Source of the DNA: Enterococcus_C asini_A
GTDB lineage: Bacteria; Bacillota; Bacilli; Lactobacillales; Enterococcaceae
NCBI RefSeq assembly: GCF_031928785.1
Contig: NZ_JARQAL010000004.1
Length of the DNA: 64,000 nt
Reading direction: 5' to 3' (one strand)
A program made the position numbers and the translations under genes. A model generated the notes under the pieces. It saw nothing but the letters and a program-made list of their open reading frames with translations, did no database searches and had not been told where the DNA came from. The stretch's first letter is position 1, and each line of letters starts with the position of its first letter. Shown piece after piece: positions 50,393 to 58,594 of the stretch.

Positions 50393-50663
50393 ATGCCGAA
50401 AAGAAGTAACTGGAGATAACTCATCCATGAATTGACTTGTGATGGCCGGTGGTAAGAATGCTTACCACCGCCTTTTACAGATATAATGCATCGGGCGTGG
50501 CAAAATGCCACCGGATGTACCTTTTCTAATGCCTTCGTGAAGCGATTTTCGGCGCCAAAGTGAAAGTGGGAAATGACAGGAACCATTTCCTGCGAATCGC
50601 GGGGAACCCTACGCTTCAACAACACGAATGTTAGGCAAAGCCTAGCGAATAGGAGGATATTTT
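50393..50663 (+). promoter_or_regulatory. Long structured 5' leader of the cshA mRNA
   Basis: The stretch between murF and cshA has no gene. It holds a terminator-like hairpin (50444-50476), a second hairpin (CATC..TGGCA AAA TGCCA..GATG, 50489-50517), and complementary segments GCGATT near 50543 and AATCGC near 50615 that can enclose a third domain. Cold-shock helicase genes often have such leaders, and helicase-dependent autoregulation is possible. Confidence 0.55.
50444..50476 (+). terminator. Possible attenuator in the cshA leader
   Basis: GGTGGTAAG (50448-50456) pairs perfectly with CTTACCACC (50461-50469), extended by further G-C pairs, and is followed by TTTT. The T-run is short, so termination may be conditional. 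Confidence 0.5.
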
Positions 50664-52199
50664 TTGAAATTTAGCGAATTACAATTATCACCAGAATTGC
50701 TAAAAGCCGTTGAACGCTCCGGCTTTGAAGAAGCAACCCCCATCCAAGCAGCCACCATTCCATTGGCTTTGGAAGGTCGGGACGTCATTGGGCAAGCCCA
50801 AACCGGTACTGGTAAAACTGCCGCTTTTGGCTTACCGATGCTAGAAGAAATCGATGCGACAAAACATGAACTACAAGGTTTGGTTATCGCCCCAACCCGG
50901 GAATTGGCCATCCAAACTCAAGAAGAGTTGTACCGATTAGGCCGAGACAAAAAAGTAAAAGTACAAGCCGTTTACGGTGGCGCAGACATCGGTCGCCAAA
51001 TCCGTGGCTTGAAAGATCGTCCCCATATTGTAGTGGGAACTCCAGGACGGATGCTGGATCACATTAACCGCCACACGTTGAAACTTGGTACTGTACGGAC
51101 ATTGGTTTTAGATGAAGCCGACGAAATGTTAAACATGGGCTTTCTAGAAGACATTGAAAAAATTATTTCTCAAGTTCCTGAAGAACGTCAAACCTTATTG
51201 TTCTCGGCTACTATGCCACCAGCAATTAAAAACATTGGCGTCAAATTCATGAAAAACCCTGAACACGTGCAAATCAAAGCCAAAGAAATGACCGCAGACT
51301 TGATTGATCAATACTACGTGCGGGCAAAAGACTTTGAAAAATTTGATATTATGACTCGTCTCTTAGACGTGCAAACCCCTGACCTTGCCATTGTTTTTGG
51401 CCGGACCAAACGTCGGGTAGACGAATTGGCTCGCGGGTTAGAACTTCGTGGCTACAAAGCAGAAGGCATCCACGGTGACCTTTCCCAACAAAAACGGATG
51501 AGTGTTTTACGTTCATTCAAGAGTGGTCATTTGGATATCTTGGTTGCCACCGACGTAGCAGCTCGTGGCTTGGATATCAGTGGTGTGACCCACGTGTACA
51601 ACTACGATATTCCGCAAGATCCAGAAAGCTATGTTCACCGTATCGGTCGGACTGGCCGGGCCGGTAAAGGCGGAATGTCCGTAACTTTCGTAACACCAAA
51701 CGAAATGAGTTACTTGCACACCATTGAAAACTTAACCAAAAAACGTATGACACCACTCCATCCACCTACCGAAAAAGAAGCCTTCAAAGGCCAATTAGGG
51801 GCAGCTGTGGAACAAATCGAAGCGAAACTTGCAGAAAATGGTTTGGAAAAATACACGCAAACAGCGGACCAATTGTTAGAAGGTTATGAACCAGAAACCT
51901 TGGTTGCTTTGCTCTTGAAGACTATCGCCAAAGACCCTGCCGATGCCGTACCGGTGAAAATCACACCAGAACGTCCATTGCCTCAAGGGAAAAAAGGTGG
52001 CTACAACAAGAACAACCGCGGCCGTGGTGGCGGTGGCAACCGTAACCGCAAAGACGGCAGTAACTACCGTGGCGGCAACAAAAAAGGCAACTACAATAAA
52101 GACAAGAACTACAGCGGCGACCGTCGTAAAAACGACCGGGATCGCAACAATGGCGGCGGCAAAAAACGCGGCTTTGTGATTCGTTCGAATAATGATTAA
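50664..52199 (+). CDS. cshA: DEAD-box RNA helicase
   Basis: A 511-residue ATP-dependent RNA helicase for ribosome assembly, RNA decay and cold growth. Motifs: Q motif (GFEEATPIQAATIPLAL), I AQTGTGKT, Ia PTRELA, Ib TPGR, II DEAD, III SAT, IV-VI incl. IVFGRTKRRVDEL, ARGLDI and HRIGRTGR. The C-terminal ~80 residues are a basic Gly/Asn/Arg-rich tail that binds RNA. TTG 50664 follows AGGAGG. Size and tail match CshA of Bacillus and enterococci. Confidence 0.95.
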   Translation: MKFSELQLSPELLKAVERSGFEEATPIQAATIPLALEGRDVIGQAQTGTGKTAAFGLPMLEEIDATKHELQGLVIAPTRELAIQTQEELYRLGRDKKVKVQAVYGGADIGRQIRGLKDRPHIVVGTPGRMLDHINRHTLKLGTVRTLVLDEADEMLNMGFLEDIEKIISQVPEERQTLLFSATMPPAIKNIGVKFMKNPEHVQIKAKEMTADLIDQYYVRAKDFEKFDIMTRLLDVQTPDLAIVFGRTKRRVDELARGLELRGYKAEGIHGDLSQQKRMSVLRSFKSGHLDILVATDVAARGLDISGVTHVYNYDIPQDPESYVHRIGRTGRAGKGGMSVTFVTPNEMSYLHTIENLTKKRMTPLHPPTEKEAFKGQLGAAVEQIEAKLAENGLEKYTQTADQLLEGYEPETLVALLLKTIAKDPADAVPVKITPERPLPQGKKGGYNKNNRGRGGGGNRNRKDGSNYRGGNKKGNYNKDKNYSGDRRKNDRDRNNGGGKKRGFVIRSNND

Positions 52200-52209
52200 T
52201 CATTGAGGA

Positions 52210-52246
52210 ACACCCAAGCAGTCTTAGGACCTGCTTGGGTGTTTTT
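52210..52246 (+). terminator. Terminator after cshA
   Basis: ACACCCAAGCAG pairs perfectly with CTGCTTGGGTGT around a nine-base loop and runs into five T. The 190 bases from here to acpS hold nothing I recognise besides presumed promoter sequence. Confidence 0.88.
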
Positions 52247-52440
52247 GTGTAATGGAAATTTTATATTTGATTTCACCATTAGCTCTGGGATTTAGTTAAC
52301 TGGATGTTTTATGATCCCTCAATAGGTAGGATAAGAAACTTTTCTACAATATCTCCCTTCAAAAATTGTTTTCCCATGGTTTTTCCTAAAATTTTTGGTA
52401 GAATAAGACTAGTTCGCAAGTTTGCAAAGGAAGTGGAACA

Positions 52441-52791
52441 GTGATCAAAGGGATTGGCATTGATGCCGTAGAATTGCCTCGCATGGAAGCTATCATTAAA
52501 GACAAGCCACGCTTTGTAAAACGAGTCTTAACCTTAAAAGAGTTCGGGCTTTTTGAAGCTTTATCCCCCAAGCGGCAAGTGGAGTTTTTAGCCGGTCGCT
52601 TTGCCTGTAAAGAAGCGTTTTCGAAGGCTTGGGGTACAGGAATTGGGGCGGTGACTTTTCAAGAGTTGGAGATTTTGAACAATGAGTTGGGAGCTCCTTA
52701 TTTGAGCCAATCACCTCATAAAGGCAAGTCTTTTGTGAGTATTACCCATACACAGGATATGGCTTTTGCACAGATCTTACTGGAAGAATAG
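52441..52791 (+). CDS. acpS: Holo-[acyl-carrier-protein] synthase
   Basis: Transfers 4'-phosphopantetheine from CoA to ACP. 116 residues from GTG 52441, after AAAGGAAG. The family motifs are IKGIGIDAVELPRME (Asp for magnesium) and AGRFACKEAFSKAWGTGIG (Glu). The typical SITHTQDMAFAQILLE end is present. It precedes alr, as in most Firmicutes. Confidence 0.95.
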   Translation: MIKGIGIDAVELPRMEAIIKDKPRFVKRVLTLKEFGLFEALSPKRQVEFLAGRFACKEAFSKAWGTGIGAVTFQELEILNNELGAPYLSQSPHKGKSFVSITHTQDMAFAQILLEE

Positions 52792-52806
52792 AAAGAAGGA
52801 AGAATC

Positions 52807-53928
52807 TTGGTTGAATCGATTCATCGGCCAACGAAATTAATCATACATAATCAGGCGATTGTTGAAAATGTCGCCAACGAGGTGAAACGTCTGCCCCAAG
52901 GACGGGAATTATTTGCTGTGGTCAAGGCCAATGGGTACGGACATGGAGCAGTGGCTACGGCTCAAGCTGCTAAAGCAGGAGGCGCCACTGGATTTTGCGT
53001 AGCTACTATTGATGAAGGAATTGAGCTTAGAGAAGCTGGCTTTACCGAGCCGATTTTAATACTAGGCGTGGTACCGGTGGTTTACTTGCCCATTGTGGCG
53101 GAATATCAGTTGGCTTTTCCCGTAAACAGTCTAGCTTGGTTGACGCAAGCTCAGAACTATTTGGCAAAAACGACCTTATCAGCGCCTCTTTTAGCCCATT
53201 TGAAAGTAGACACGGGAATGGGCCGGATTGGTTTTCAAACAAAGGCAGAAGTTTTGGAAGCACTGGCTTTAATTGAAGGTTTGCCGGCACTGGTTTTTGA
53301 CGGTATCTTTACGCACTTTGCTACGGCAGATGAAGCAGAGGATGGCTATTATCAAGAACAGCATGATCGTTTCAAAGAAATTCTTGAAAGTTTGCCCCAA
53401 AAACCTCGTTATGTTCATGTTTCCAATAGTGCTACTGCTTTGTGGCACGAGGAAGAATTGGGCAATATGGTACGCTTTGGGGTGGCCATGTATGGCTTAA
53501 ACCCCTCTGGTCACGCTTTGAAAGAAAGCTATCCCTTGCAACCTGCCTTAGAATTTGTCAGTCAGCTAGTACAAGTCAAACAAGTCCCAGCTGGTGCGAA
53601 AATTGGCTACGGGGCCACTTATACTAGTCCTGAAAGTGAGTGGATTGGCACGGTTCCTGTGGGTTATGCAGATGGCTGGCTGCGAAAAATGAGTGGCTTT
53701 TCTGTTTTAGTTGAAGGTGTTCATTGTGAAATTATTGGTCGAGTGTGCATGGATCAGTTTATGATTCGCCTGCCTCACGCATTGCCAGAAGGTACAAAAG
53801 TGACTTTAGTAGGTAAAAATGGTGATCAAGAAATTACTTTGCAAGAGGTGGCCGATCATTTAGATACCATTCATTATGAAGTTGCCTGCTTGTTATCAGA
53901 ACGAATTCCAAGAGAATACCAAGGGTAG
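52807..53928 (+). CDS. alr: Alanine racemase
   Basis: PLP enzyme that makes D-alanine for the wall. 373 residues from TTG 52807 (GAAGGAAG upstream). PLP lysine in FAVVKANGYGHGAVA, LKVDTGMGRIGF, NSATALWH, catalytic Tyr in IGYGATY region (KIGYGATYTSPES), and C-terminal GRVCMDQFMI. It feeds Ddl, encoded 5 kb upstream. The mazF-type gene follows after 13 bases. Confidence 0.96.
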   Translation: MVESIHRPTKLIIHNQAIVENVANEVKRLPQGRELFAVVKANGYGHGAVATAQAAKAGGATGFCVATIDEGIELREAGFTEPILILGVVPVVYLPIVAEYQLAFPVNSLAWLTQAQNYLAKTTLSAPLLAHLKVDTGMGRIGFQTKAEVLEALALIEGLPALVFDGIFTHFATADEAEDGYYQEQHDRFKEILESLPQKPRYVHVSNSATALWHEEELGNMVRFGVAMYGLNPSGHALKESYPLQPALEFVSQLVQVKQVPAGAKIGYGATYTSPESEWIGTVPVGYADGWLRKMSGFSVLVEGVHCEIIGRVCMDQFMIRLPHALPEGTKVTLVGKNGDQEITLQEVADHLDTIHYEVACLLSERIPREYQG

Positions 53929-53941
53929 GAAGGAGAAAAAG

Positions 53942-54307
53942 GTGAAACGAGGAGAAATTTATTTCGCCGATCTTTCACCGGTAATCGGCTCAGAACAAGG
54001 AGGGGTACGCCCGGTCTTAGTGATTCAAAACGACCGGGGCAATCATTTTAGCCCTACTGTGATTATTGCTGCGATTACCGCGAAGATGGCTAAACCAAAA
54101 TTGCCAACTCATGTAGGCATCAAAGCTTCAAAAATGGGCATTTCCCGAGATTCTGTGATTTTGCTAGAGCAAATTCGGACCATTGACAAAAGTCGTCTAA
54201 AAGAAAAAGTCTGTCAGCTCAATGAAAAGAAAATGCGAGAAGTAGATAAAGCATTAAAGATCAGCATTGGCGTAGTAAACCTCGCCGAAACCATAGAAGT
54301 CGGATAG
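53942..54307 (+). CDS. MazF/PemK-family endoribonuclease without adjacent antitoxin
   Basis: A 121-residue MazF-fold protein like NdoA/EndoA of Bacillus: VKRGEIYFADLSPVIGSEQGGVRPVLVIQND, seen as GEIYFADLSPVIGSEQGG and RPVLVIQNDRGN, then TVIIAAITAK, and KMGISRDSVILLEQIRTID. GTG 53942 has AGGAAGGAG upstream. In Bacillus the antitoxin gene lies between alr and this gene. Here only 13 bases separate alr from the toxin start, and no MazE-like frame is visible on either side. Confidence 0.92.
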   Translation: MKRGEIYFADLSPVIGSEQGGVRPVLVIQNDRGNHFSPTVIIAAITAKMAKPKLPTHVGIKASKMGISRDSVILLEQIRTIDKSRLKEKVCQLNEKKMREVDKALKISIGVVNLAETIEVG

Positions 54308-54324
54308 AAATTGAATACATAACG

Positions 54325-54363
54325 AAACCCCAGCTAGTTGCTAAAAACTAGCTGGGGGTTTTA
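54325..54363 (+). terminator. Terminator after the acpS-alr-mazF operon
   Basis: AAACCCCAGCTAGTT pairs with AACTAGCTGGGGGTTTT around a short loop, with T-run on the right. Strong. Confidence 0.88.
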
Positions 54364-54481
54364 GGCTGTATCGACTTTAGTAGCTTTGATTGGAGGAATT
54401 TGGGTGTACAAGCAACAAAGAAAATCTTCCAAAAGAATCGGTTCTAAAAAATGATGAAAGCACAAATCGCAAACAAACTGA

Positions 54482-54539
54482 TTGACGTAAAGGAAAATAT
54501 CTTGTAGGATAGCCAATGTGAACATCGTTCATATTGGCT
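54482..54539 (+). promoter_or_regulatory. Promoter and operator of the TetR gene
   Basis: TTGACG (54482-54487), 17 bases, TAGGAT (54505-54510). Directly after it, 54511-54539 is a 29-base palindrome: AGCCAATGTGAAC, ATC, GTTCATATTGGCT, with one mismatch between arms. It covers the expected transcription start and is most likely the operator for autorepression. Confidence 0.8.
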
Positions 54540-54558
54540 TATTTAAGGAGGCGGTAAA

Positions 54559-55113
54559 GTGAATATCCCGGTTAGTTCTAAAGAAGACTTGATCAATGAC
54601 TGTAAAAAAATCGTGAAGACACAAGGCATTAGTGGTGTAAGTATCCGTTCTTTGGCAAAGGAAGCAGGAATTTCCACAGGGGCTGTTTACAATTACTTTC
54701 CTTCCAAAAATCAGCTGTTGGCGGAAACGATTGGCAGTATTTGGGCAGAAATTTTTCACTTCTCCAATAAGAATCTGACTTTTACCAGTTTTACGGCCTG
54801 TTTAGAGGCTTTGTTTGAAAGTATTGAAGAAGGCAAAAAAATGTATCCTCACTTTTTTACCGAGCATGCTTTGGTCATGTCGTTGGAAAACGAACAAATG
54901 GGTAAAAAGTTGATGGCAAATTACTGGGATCATATTAAAGAGAGCATGCTAGTTACTTTGCAGAATGATTCTGCTATCCGCAAAGGCGTTTTCGGCGAGG
55001 AATTGACTCCAGAAGAATTTGTAGAATATTGTTTTGAACTGTTTTTATCGGTAATGGTGAGTGAAAAGCGGTCAGAAAGTTTATTAAAATTTGTGGAAAA
55101 CGCGTTGTATTAA
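54559..55113 (+). CDS. TetR-family transcription regulator
   Basis: A 184-residue regulator. The N-terminal HTH is typical: VKTQGISGVSIRSLAKEAGISTGAVYNYFPSKNQLL, here seen as GISGVSIRSLAKEAGIS and GAVYNYFPSKNQLLAE. The C-terminal ligand domain is all-helical. GTG 54559 follows AAGGAGG. Palindromic operators flank the gene on both sides and suggest it controls itself and the three membrane-protein genes downstream. The ligand is unknown. Confidence 0.92.
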   Translation: MNIPVSSKEDLINDCKKIVKTQGISGVSIRSLAKEAGISTGAVYNYFPSKNQLLAETIGSIWAEIFHFSNKNLTFTSFTACLEALFESIEEGKKMYPHFFTEHALVMSLENEQMGKKLMANYWDHIKESMLVTLQNDSAIRKGVFGEELTPEEFVEYCFELFLSVMVSEKRSESLLKFVENALY

Positions 55114-55122
55114 TTTTTTAGA

Positions 55123-55147
55123 CTAATATGAACGCGGTTCAAGTTGG
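55123..55147 (+). promoter_or_regulatory. Second TetR operator candidate
   Basis: CTAATATGAAC, GCG, GTTCAAGTTGG: its half-sites match the arms of the operator at 54511-54539 (C-AA--TGAAC with the same three-base centre). It lies between the TetR gene and the membrane-protein genes. Confidence 0.65.
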
Positions 55148-55156
55148 AGGTGCATA

Positions 55157-55585
55157 ATGGTTAACCAGAAAACACTCCTCCTATTTGCCGGCATTGTCTG
55201 GTTAGTAGCAGGGGGAAATGTCTTGAAAATTGGTCTCGAAGCTTATTAAAATCAGCTGAGTTGAGTGAGTTTACTCCTTAGTATCCTAGTGTTTTTCCTA
55301 TTTTGGCTGCTGGTTTTTGGACCGTTGACTCAAAAACATCAAGCACGAATACTGGGCTATGGAGAAAAACAGTATTTTTGGCATTTTTTTGATGGAAAAG
55401 CCTTTGTGATTATGGCGGTAATGATCACTGGTGGAATAAGTATTCGCCGGTGGCACTTGTTGCCGGCCTCTTTTATCGCCTTTTTTTATACCGGGTTAGG
55501 GGCGGCTTTGTCTTTAGCGGGCTTGTTGTTTTTACAAAAATATTTTAAAGAAAGAAGGAAAACAAATGAAAAAAGTCATGAATAG
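55157..55585 (+). pseudogene. Small membrane protein gene broken by two in-frame stops
   Basis: ATG 55157 follows GGAGGTG and opens a 30-codon frame (LLLFAGIVWLVAGGNVLKIG) that stops at TAA 55247-55249. The same frame continues past a second stop, TGA 55262-55264, into a 106-residue part (from GTG 55265) with three more membrane helices and no ribosome site. Single transitions (CAA to TAA, TGG to TGA) would account for both stops. Joined, the parts make a four-helix protein of about 142 residues that looks like one family. The function is unknown. The alternative is two separate short genes. Confidence 0.6.
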
Positions 55586-55985
55586 TGCTGTGCTTTATTT
55601 TATTTTAGCCATGGTAGCAGGAATTTTCTATCGAGAGTTTACGAAAATGTATGATTTCTCCGGCCAAACTTCTCTAGGGGTTCTGCACACCCACCTATTA
55701 ATTTTAGGAACCGGGGTCTTGCTGTTGTTAGCTTTTGTTTTTAAAAAGGAACGGCCCCAAAACTTCAATAAACTGTTTTTGATATACAACATTTCTTTAC
55801 TGGTAATGATTTTTACCATGCTTATTCGAGGCATTGTCACTGTGAAAGATGTGGCTTTAGGAAATGCGTTGAATGCGTCCTTGTCAGGGGTAGCGGGACT
55901 TTCTCATGGTGGAGTAGCAATTTGTTTGTTGTTATTTTTACTTGGAATTAAGAAAAAATATTTGAAAGAAATCGAGGAAAACTAA
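55566..55985 (+). CDS. DUF2871 membrane protein
   Basis: A 139-residue protein with four helices, DUF2871-like: VLYFILAMVAGIFYREFTK, LGVLHTHLLILGTGVLLLLAF, LFLIYNISLLVMIFTMLIRG and GVAGLSHGGVAICLLLFLLG. His residues in VLHTHLL and LSHGG could hold a cofactor. ATG 55566 overlaps the end of the broken gene by 20 bases. Its function is unknown. It is probably under TetR control. Confidence 0.85.
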   Translation: MKKVMNSAVLYFILAMVAGIFYREFTKMYDFSGQTSLGVLHTHLLILGTGVLLLLAFVFKKERPQNFNKLFLIYNISLLVMIFTMLIRGIVTVKDVALGNALNASLSGVAGLSHGGVAICLLLFLLGIKKKYLKEIEEN

Positions 55986-56360
55986 ATGTCATCATTGTTA
56001 TTATTTGCGATTATTTCTATGGTACTGGCCTTGACTTGTTATACCGTTGGGGTCTTTGCGGAGCGGAAAAAGGGGATTTTGTTGCCTTGGCACGCTGTCA
56101 TCTTTTGGCTGGGTTTTCTTTTTGATAGCACGGGTACCAGTATTATGAGCCGTATCTCAGGTGGGCAATTTGCCTTCAATCTCCATGGCGTTACAGGGTT
56201 GATTGCCTTACTATTGATGGCCTTTCATGCGCTGTGGGCCACAGTCATTTTGATTAAAAAGAAGCGTCATTCCCAAGAAAACTTTCATAAATTTAGTATT
56301 TTGGTTTGGTCCATTTGGCTGATTCCTTTTGTGATTGGTATTTTTATAGGAATGAGTTAA
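55986..56360 (+). CDS. HsmA/TIGR03987-family membrane protein
   Basis: A 124-residue protein with four helices (LLFAIISMVLALTCYTVGVFA, LLPWHAVIFWLGFLFDSTG, LHGVTGLIALLLMAFHALWA, ILVWSIWLIPFVIGIFIGM). The pattern fits the TIGR03987/HsmA family, with conserved His in PWHAVIFW, NLHGVTG and AFHALWA. Four-helix proteins with such histidines suggest cytochrome b-like cofactors, but no function is established. It starts one base after the preceding stop. A terminator follows. Confidence 0.82.
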   Translation: MSSLLLFAIISMVLALTCYTVGVFAERKKGILLPWHAVIFWLGFLFDSTGTSIMSRISGGQFAFNLHGVTGLIALLLMAFHALWATVILIKKKRHSQENFHKFSILVWSIWLIPFVIGIFIGMS

Positions 56361-56374
56361 AAAGACATCGAAAA

Positions 56375-56426
56375 AATCGGCCACAAGTCTTTTCAATTGA
56401 AAGGTATTTTTGGCCGGTTCTTTTTT
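56375..56426 (+). terminator. Terminator after the TetR-controlled genes
   Basis: AATCGGCCA pairs with TGGCCGGTT (one G-U) across a loop that holds an inner CTTTTCAATTGAAAG hairpin, then seven T. The 190 bases to the next gene show nothing else. Confidence 0.7.
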
Positions 56427-56618
56427 ACTAACTAGCCAGAAATTTTTTCTTGTAATCGGCGTAGACAATGGAGTTATCTCCAGAAAATATTCTTGACCTT
56501 TTAATCGGTTTCAGCTAATTTTAAAATAGGGAGTGTTACAGATAGAAGTTGCAGAATAATGGGGGAAAATACATCAGGTGACCAGAGTAGGAGTTGAAAT
56601 CACAAGGGGAGTGATCCT

Positions 56619-58214
56619 ATGCGTGCACTATTGAGTAAAACGATTCAAAGGCGTTTACATTTAATCGAATGTCTGGCCCATTTGAATACTTGGGTGGCGG
56701 TAGATCAGCTGGTACAGTTGTTGGATTGTACAGACAAGACATTGATGAAGGATTTGGAAATCATCAATGAAGAATGGGAAGAGTATGTCCAAATTGATTT
56801 TTCTAAGCGGAAAGGTTTGATGATTCGGGGAGGTCAAACCAATAAAATTAAAAATGTTTACCAACAAGTATTGAAAGAATCTACGGAGTTTCAATTTATT
56901 GAGCGGATTTTTTTCGAGCCCACGCAAGATGCAGATTATTGGATAAAAGAATTGTATGTAAGTGAGACTTCCTTTTATCGCATGATTCGCCAGTTGACGA
57001 AGGCTTTGGCGCGCCACGGGTTGACCTTGCAACGAAAACCCTTTTGCTTAGTAGCCGAAGATGAGCGTTGGGTACGTTTGTTTTATGAAAGCTATTTTGA
57101 AGAAGCCTATGGTGGAGCTGAGTGGCCTTTTGAGACAGATGAGCAAGAAATGTTTTGTTTTCTTCTGCGGACTTCCACGGATTTTGATGTACTGTTGGAC
57201 AATCGGCAAATTTTGCAACACGCTTATTTGTTTATGGTAACTTGTATTCGGGCAACTCAAGGCTTTTTATTAAGCGAGGAGATTTACGAAGAACCAGAAG
57301 ATATCATCGAACAGCTAATTACGATTTCTGGAAAATATGTTCGGCAATTATTGGCAAATACTAGCTATCAACTGGTGAATGGCTGGGTGCGGGAAGTCAG
57401 CCACGGAGTTTTTTATGAGTTTTACAACTGGGCCAATCCCCAACAAGAGATACGGATCAAACTAGCCATTGATCGGTTTTTAGACAAATTGGAGCGGGCG
57501 GTGGAGTTTCCATTGCCTTCAGAAGATCGCAAAAAAATCGGTCAGCGGATGATGCACTGGTATTTGACCTATACGATTTATCCTTATGATCGTGTTATTT
57601 TACGCCATGAAAATAAAGTACCTGCTCGGGAAATCCGCACTTTGTATCCTATCTTTTCCAAATTAGTCACTGTGAATTTGCAAGAAATTGAAAAGGAATG
57701 TAATTTTCCTTGGGTGGAAACGAGAGAAGCGGATATTTTATGTACATTAGTCGCTGAGTGGCAGGACTTGCCTTTGCGTTTGGAAGCATTGCGCCAACAG
57801 GTTAACTTATTAGTGGTCAGTGATCGCGGGGCCAAACATGGCAAGATGCTAAAAGATTTAATTAAAAGTCAATTGTTTGATAAAGTTAGTGTGGATGTTT
57901 ACCTAGGCCTTGTGTTATTTACCCATAAGGAAGACTTGGAACAATTCCACAAATATGATATTGTTTTAGCCAACAATCCCATTGAAAATTACCAAGATGA
58001 GAACTTGTTACTGATTGATAATTTTATCTCTCAAGCAGATTGGGGCCGGCTAAATAGTATGATTATCCGGATTCAGCGGCGACGTTCTCGGGAATATTTA
58101 AAGCAAGTGGACGAAAAATCTTTATTATCAGGAAAAGAAGTCTATCCTCAAGCAAGCAAAAGAATTTCAAATTTTCTTTTTGAAGAAGAAGCAGACAGTT
58201 TTTACGAGCTGTAG
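56619..58214 (+). CDS. Mga-family transcription regulator
   Basis: A 531-residue protein of the Mga/AtxA type. N-terminal HTH domains (RRLHLIECLAHLNTWVAVDQL, LLDCTDKTLMKDLEIINEEW; second near YVSETSFYRMIRQLTKALA), then central PRD-like helical regions and a C-terminal EIIB-like domain (LLVVSDRGAKHGKMLKDLI; YDIVLANNPI). In streptococci Mga controls virulence and sugar genes and responds to PTS phosphorylation. ATG 56619 after GGGGAGTGAT. Targets here are unknown; the next gene is a small hypothetical. Confidence 0.85.
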   Translation: MRALLSKTIQRRLHLIECLAHLNTWVAVDQLVQLLDCTDKTLMKDLEIINEEWEEYVQIDFSKRKGLMIRGGQTNKIKNVYQQVLKESTEFQFIERIFFEPTQDADYWIKELYVSETSFYRMIRQLTKALARHGLTLQRKPFCLVAEDERWVRLFYESYFEEAYGGAEWPFETDEQEMFCFLLRTSTDFDVLLDNRQILQHAYLFMVTCIRATQGFLLSEEIYEEPEDIIEQLITISGKYVRQLLANTSYQLVNGWVREVSHGVFYEFYNWANPQQEIRIKLAIDRFLDKLERAVEFPLPSEDRKKIGQRMMHWYLTYTIYPYDRVILRHENKVPAREIRTLYPIFSKLVTVNLQEIEKECNFPWVETREADILCTLVAEWQDLPLRLEALRQQVNLLVVSDRGAKHGKMLKDLIKSQLFDKVSVDVYLGLVLFTHKEDLEQFHKYDIVLANNPIENYQDENLLLIDNFISQADWGRLNSMIIRIQRRRSREYLKQVDEKSLLSGKEVYPQASKRISNFLFEEEADSFYEL

Positions 58215-58227
58215 AAAGAAGGAAAAC

Positions 58228-58542
58228 ATGAGTCAAGGTCAATGGCAAGTCATTAAAGAAAATTTTGGCGAAAAGGAATTTATCGAAGGCAATTACTATC
58301 GTTTGCGCCAAAAAGAAGCCGGGCAATACGAACTGTCCATTCTTAAAGGCGGTGTTTGCGGAGAGGCGATCTATCATCCGCGGATTATTTTAAAAGAAGA
58401 AGGGAATGTCCTAACGCCGATTAGCCTTTATGATAATTACGAAACGCCGGTGATTTCTTTAAGCTATGAAGAGGATCCTGAGCGCTTAACCGATGCTTTG
58501 CAAAATTTGATGCAGCAGTTTATCAGTGTGAAAGAATTATAA
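58228..58542 (+). CDS. Hypothetical protein (104 aa)
   Basis: A soluble, alpha/beta protein of 104 residues with no family that I recognise. ATG 58228 follows AAGAAGGAAAA, 13 bases after the Mga-like gene, so it is likely co-transcribed. The sequence starts SQGQWQVIKENFGEKEF, has a strand-rich middle (YRLRQKEAGQYELSILKGG) and a helical end (RLTDALQNLMQQFISV). Confidence 0.65.
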   Translation: MSQGQWQVIKENFGEKEFIEGNYYRLRQKEAGQYELSILKGGVCGEAIYHPRIILKEEGNVLTPISLYDNYETPVISLSYEEDPERLTDALQNLMQQFISVKEL

Positions 58543-58590
58543 AAAAGAGTACAAGATTCGCCTGACTGGGCGGCTCTTGTACTCTTTTTT
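58541..58590. terminator. Bidirectional terminator
   Basis: AAAAAAGAGTACAAGA (58541-58556) pairs with TCTTGTACTCTTTTTT (58575-58590), with an inner CGCC/GGCG stem. It separates two convergent genes. Confidence 0.88.
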
Positions 58591-58594
58591 GCAG

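Noticed and set aside
51961..52203. Cys-rich reverse frame at the end of cshA
   Set aside because: It mirrors the Gly/Asn/Arg-rich tail codons of the helicase and has no ribosome site.
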